Shown piece after piece: positions 50,740-53,117 of a DNA stretch of 53,117 nucleotides (position 1 is the stretch's first letter; each line of letters opens with the position of its first letter). Source of the stretch: Pseudomonadota bacterium (lineage in GTDB: Bacteria > Myxococcota_A > UBA9160 > SZUA-336); NCBI GenBank assembly GCA_003247575.1, contig QJZC01000067.1, positions 1-53,117 on the forward strand, given 5' to 3'. The position numbers and the translations under genes were made by a program. The notes under the pieces are model-generated. The model made no database searches and was not told the DNA's origin. It was given only the letters and a program-made list of their open reading frames with translations.

Positions 50740-51594
50740 ATTCGGGAACTCGATCGAAAGGTTGCGGTGGTCACTGGCGCTGCGAGTGGGATCGGCCGAG
50801 CGTTGGCGATTCAGCTCGCTGAACGTGGCTGCTCCTTGGCCCTGGTAGACATCCAGGCGGACGCGCTACGCGAGGTCGCCAAGGTCGTGGAGTCCCATGG
50901 ACGTGCCGTGTCCGTACATACGGTAGACGTCTCGAATCGCGCCGAGATGCACGCGCTCCCCGAGGCAGTCCTCGCGGCGCACGGCCAGGCAGACCTGCTG
51001 GTGAACAACGCTGGCATCATCTCGGGCTACACGTTCGAGGATCATCCCGTCGAACACCTCGAGCGCGTGATCCAGGTGAATCTGATGGGCGTCGTGTACG
51101 GCTGCAAGTTCTTCCTCCCCTACCTGAAGCAACGCCCCGAGGCACACATCGTCAACCTCTCGAGCATGTTCGGTCTGATCGGAATTCCCACGCAGGCGGC
51201 GTATGCGGCCTCGAAGTTCGGCATCCGGGGACTCAGTGAGGTCCTCTGGGTCGAGCTCGCCGCCTCCAATGTGCACGTCACCTGTGTCTATCCGGGAGGC
51301 GTTCATACGAATCTGGTCGCATCCGCTCCCGGCTGGGCCGAAGGCGTGGACGTAGCCACGCAGCAGTTCGCTCAGGTCGTCAAGCGCACACCCGAGCAGG
51401 CTGCGCATCGCATCGTTCGCGCCATAGAACGCAACACTCCTCAGCTGCGCTTGGGGGTCGAGAGCGTCATCGTCGACTGGGTCAAGCGCTGGTTTCCTCG
51501 CGCTCCCCACCGTTGGATGGCCTCGCAGCAGCGCGCTGCGCGCAGCAAGGAGCTCGCCGGATCGAACGCTCCGCGCGAGCCGGTGGCGGAATGA
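50740..51594 (+). CDS. Short-chain dehydrogenase/reductase (start uncertain, ATT proposed)
   Basis: The classical SDR fold is complete: TGAASGIG cofactor motif, NNAG, and the Ser-Tyr-Lys triad in NLSSMFGLIG...AAYAASKFG, followed by PGGVHTNL. About 284 residues. Oddity: no ATG, GTG or TTG lies in frame near the N-terminal strand. Homology begins at RELDRKVAVVTG. The nearest plausible codon is ATT at 50740, which follows AGGGGGT by about seven bases, just after the methyltransferase stop at 50728. A GTG at 50569 would overlap that gene by 160 bases. Possible role: reducing or oxidising a keto or hydroxyl group of the lipid or sugar. It overlaps the next ATG (ATGA). Confidence 0.85.
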   Translation: MRELDRKVAVVTGAASGIGRALAIQLAERGCSLALVDIQADALREVAKVVESHGRAVSVHTVDVSNRAEMHALPEAVLAAHGQADLLVNNAGIISGYTFEDHPVEHLERVIQVNLMGVVYGCKFFLPYLKQRPEAHIVNLSSMFGLIGIPTQAAYAASKFGIRGLSEVLWVELAASNVHVTCVYPGGVHTNLVASAPGWAEGVDVATQQFAQVVKRTPEQAAHRIVRAIERNTPQLRLGVESVIVDWVKRWFPRAPHRWMASQQRAARSKELAGSNAPREPVAE

Positions 51595-53027
51595 GCGCAA
51601 TCTCGGAGTCCAGATTCGGCAGCTCGGAGCCGCCCGTCACGCGCTACCCGCTGGACTACATGGACCGCGGATGCCTGGCTGCCACCAGCGCCGAGCACGG
51701 CAGCTCGAACGCGCCGACTTGGGAGCTGCTGCTCTCTGGAGCCGTGACGCCGGACGAGTGCGCGGAAGCATTGCGGCTGCTCCTGGCCCGCCATCCGAGC
51801 TGCGCCGCGTGGGTGCGCCCCAATCCGGCCGCCGAACCGAAGAGCCATAGCCTCTACTACGAAGTCCAGTCGCCCGTCGCGCTCGAGCGGCTGTTCCACT
51901 ACGTGGACCTGCGCGAAGCCGCCGACGATGCGCTCACCAAGCTGCGCACGGAGATCCGAGATCGCTTCATCGACGTGTACCGCGAGTTTCCACTTCACGT
52001 CACGTTCGCCCAGATCGAAGATGACTCGGCGCGGCTCTTCTTCAAACAGCACCATGCTCTCGCCGATGGCCGCGCCTTCATCGAGATGCTGCAGGACTTT
52101 GCGGAGTTCCTCGAAAACGCACGCACAGGCCAGCCCATCTCGGACGCGCGCCGTGACGTGTACCCACGTCAGGACGAGTTCAGGGCACTGGAGATCGGTC
52201 GCCTGAAGGGCATTCTGTGGGGCCTCGCTGGATTGGGTATCTGGCTGCGGATCGGATGGCGCCTGATGCGCACACCGCTGACTCCGTTGCTCGAGAATCG
52301 CTCCTTCGATTACCGGGGCAGTGACGGCATGCTGCATCTCGTGCTGGATCGCGAACGCCTCGCACACTGGCGCCCACTTCGCCAGCGTGCCGGCATAAGC
52401 CTCTCGTCGCTGATTTCTGGAGCCCTGTGCCTGGCGAGCTGGCGCTGGAACCGGGAGGCCGGCATCGATCCGGGTCGGGTCAAGATCTCACTCGTCGCGG
52501 AGACGCGTCCACGGCATGGCAGGTTTCGCTCGTTCGCGAACCACCTGGCGGGACTCATGGCGGAAGTCGAACTCGACCAGAACCCGAGTCCGATCGAGAT
52601 CATGCGTTCTATTCAGGCACAGGTACGACACCAGGTCACTCACAACGCTCACAAGAAGCGCCTGGTCTTCGAGCGCGCCATCACAGCGAACGTGCCGCTC
52701 GACCACCTACGCAAGGCGGTGTTCGAAGCCGAGAAGCCCACTGCAAACCTCAACTTGAGCAACCTGATCTCGCTACACTTTCCACAGCTGCGCGGAGAAG
52801 ACTGGTCGGTCGACGCGATCGAGATCACAACACCCGTGATCCCACCCTTCGGGGTCATGCTGACCGTCATCGACTACAACGGGAAGCTGCGCTTCAACTT
52901 CAACTACAAGGCGTCGGTGGTCACCCGAGACCAGGTCGAGAAGCTTCGGACCTACTTCCAAGAGGCTCTCGACGAGATCGCTCACGCACTCGCCCAGCTT
53001 CCCGAAGCATCCGAGGAGTCAGGCTAG
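51591..53027 (+). CDS. Condensation-superfamily acyltransferase (PapA / wax-ester-synthase-like)
   Basis: 478 residues, ATG overlapping the SDR stop (ATGA). The superfamily signature HHxxxDG is H154-H155-ALA-D159-G160 (FKQHHALADGRAF). The N-terminal half has a condensation-type beta/alpha layout, the linker holds a short hydrophobic stretch (GILWGLAGLGIWLRIG), and the C-terminal half has SLSSLISGALCLASWRWNRE and a DYNGKLRFNFNYK strand near the end. Such enzymes (NRPS C domains, PapA5, WS/DGAT, CAT) transfer an acyl group from a carrier protein or CoA to an alcohol or amine. Here it could acylate the glycosylated product. The gene ends 90 bases from the window end, where nothing else is supported. 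Confidence 0.85.
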   Translation: MSAISESRFGSSEPPVTRYPLDYMDRGCLAATSAEHGSSNAPTWELLLSGAVTPDECAEALRLLLARHPSCAAWVRPNPAAEPKSHSLYYEVQSPVALERLFHYVDLREAADDALTKLRTEIRDRFIDVYREFPLHVTFAQIEDDSARLFFKQHHALADGRAFIEMLQDFAEFLENARTGQPISDARRDVYPRQDEFRALEIGRLKGILWGLAGLGIWLRIGWRLMRTPLTPLLENRSFDYRGSDGMLHLVLDRERLAHWRPLRQRAGISLSSLISGALCLASWRWNREAGIDPGRVKISLVAETRPRHGRFRSFANHLAGLMAEVELDQNPSPIEIMRSIQAQVRHQVTHNAHKKRLVFERAITANVPLDHLRKAVFEAEKPTANLNLSNLISLHFPQLRGEDWSVDAIEITTPVIPPFGVMLTVIDYNGKLRFNFNYKASVVTRDQVEKLRTYFQEALDEIAHALAQLPEASEESG

Positions 53028-53117
53028 CTCCACGGATTCAGTTCGCGAGTCCAGAGCTCGATCGTCCGGGGTAAGCGGAGGCCTGCGAGGCCTGAGCTCA
53101 CTGAATTGATGCTCTTG

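Noticed and set aside
1..53117. CRISPR arrays, restriction-modification, toxin-antitoxin or phage structural genes
   Set aside because: Looked for on both strands; no spaced direct-repeat arrays and no recognisable proteins of these kinds.

Overview
The window is GC-rich, about two thirds G+C by eye, with long reading frames and strong G/C bias at third codon positions. Signal peptides, possible lipoproteins, an outer-membrane barrel protein, a periplasmic di-heme peroxidase and a tail-specific protease point to a Gram-negative bacterium. The gene mix (PilZ, cyclic-nucleotide and FecR regulators, many PhyH oxygenases, a Pfa-like lipid synthase) fits a deltaproteobacterial or myxobacterial-type lineage. 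That placement is inference, because no rRNA or marker gene is present. There is one tRNA (Lys, CTT) and no CRISPR array or intact prophage. Layout, left part (1-15.5 kb): this is accessory-like. It holds the 3' end of an unknown gene, a beta-lactamase-family hydrolase broken by an in-frame amber codon near its C-terminus, a secreted PHB-depolymerase-like esterase, an orphan PAS histidine kinase, and an AAA-ATPase fused to a class III nucleotide cyclase. These are followed by several hypotheticals, a secreted beta-propeller/TSP3 protein, a CadC-like winged-helix regulator and a secreted double beta-prism lectin. A decayed IS3 transposase and a tyrosine-recombinase remnant then abut tRNA-Lys, which looks like the scar of an integrated element. 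Layout, middle part (15.7-33.5 kb): this is chromosomal housekeeping and signalling. It holds a C-terminal processing protease, a fused 5-oxoprolinase/hydantoinase, an SCP2-like protein, a TraB/GumN protein, two proteins with paired cyclic-nucleotide-binding domains, an outer-membrane TPR-barrel protein and a FecR protein. An alpha/beta hydrolase, a triple-PilZ protein, a di-heme cytochrome c peroxidase and a TetR regulator complete the stretch. Layout, right part (33.7-53.0 kb): every gene lies on the plus strand and most overlap by 1-13 bases. The block begins at a promoter carrying a perfect 7-2-7 palindrome next to the divergent tetR. It continues with three translationally coupled PhyH oxygenases and two FtsX-type permeases that have no ATPase partner. 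Next comes a 2327-residue synthase with two nitronate-monooxygenase-like (enoyl-reductase-type) barrels, then KS, AT, ACP and KR. It is followed by a free ACP, an alpha/beta hydrolase, a GT1 glycosyltransferase, a membrane-anchored methyltransferase, an SDR and a condensation-superfamily acyltransferase. The simplest reading is a biosynthetic cluster for an uncharacterised glycosylated, methylated, acylated lipid built by a Pfa-like synthase. The PhyH oxygenases and permeases are possible tailoring and export partners. This is the most promising undescribed system in the window. The product is not known, and membership of the genes before 39 kb is inferred from orientation only.
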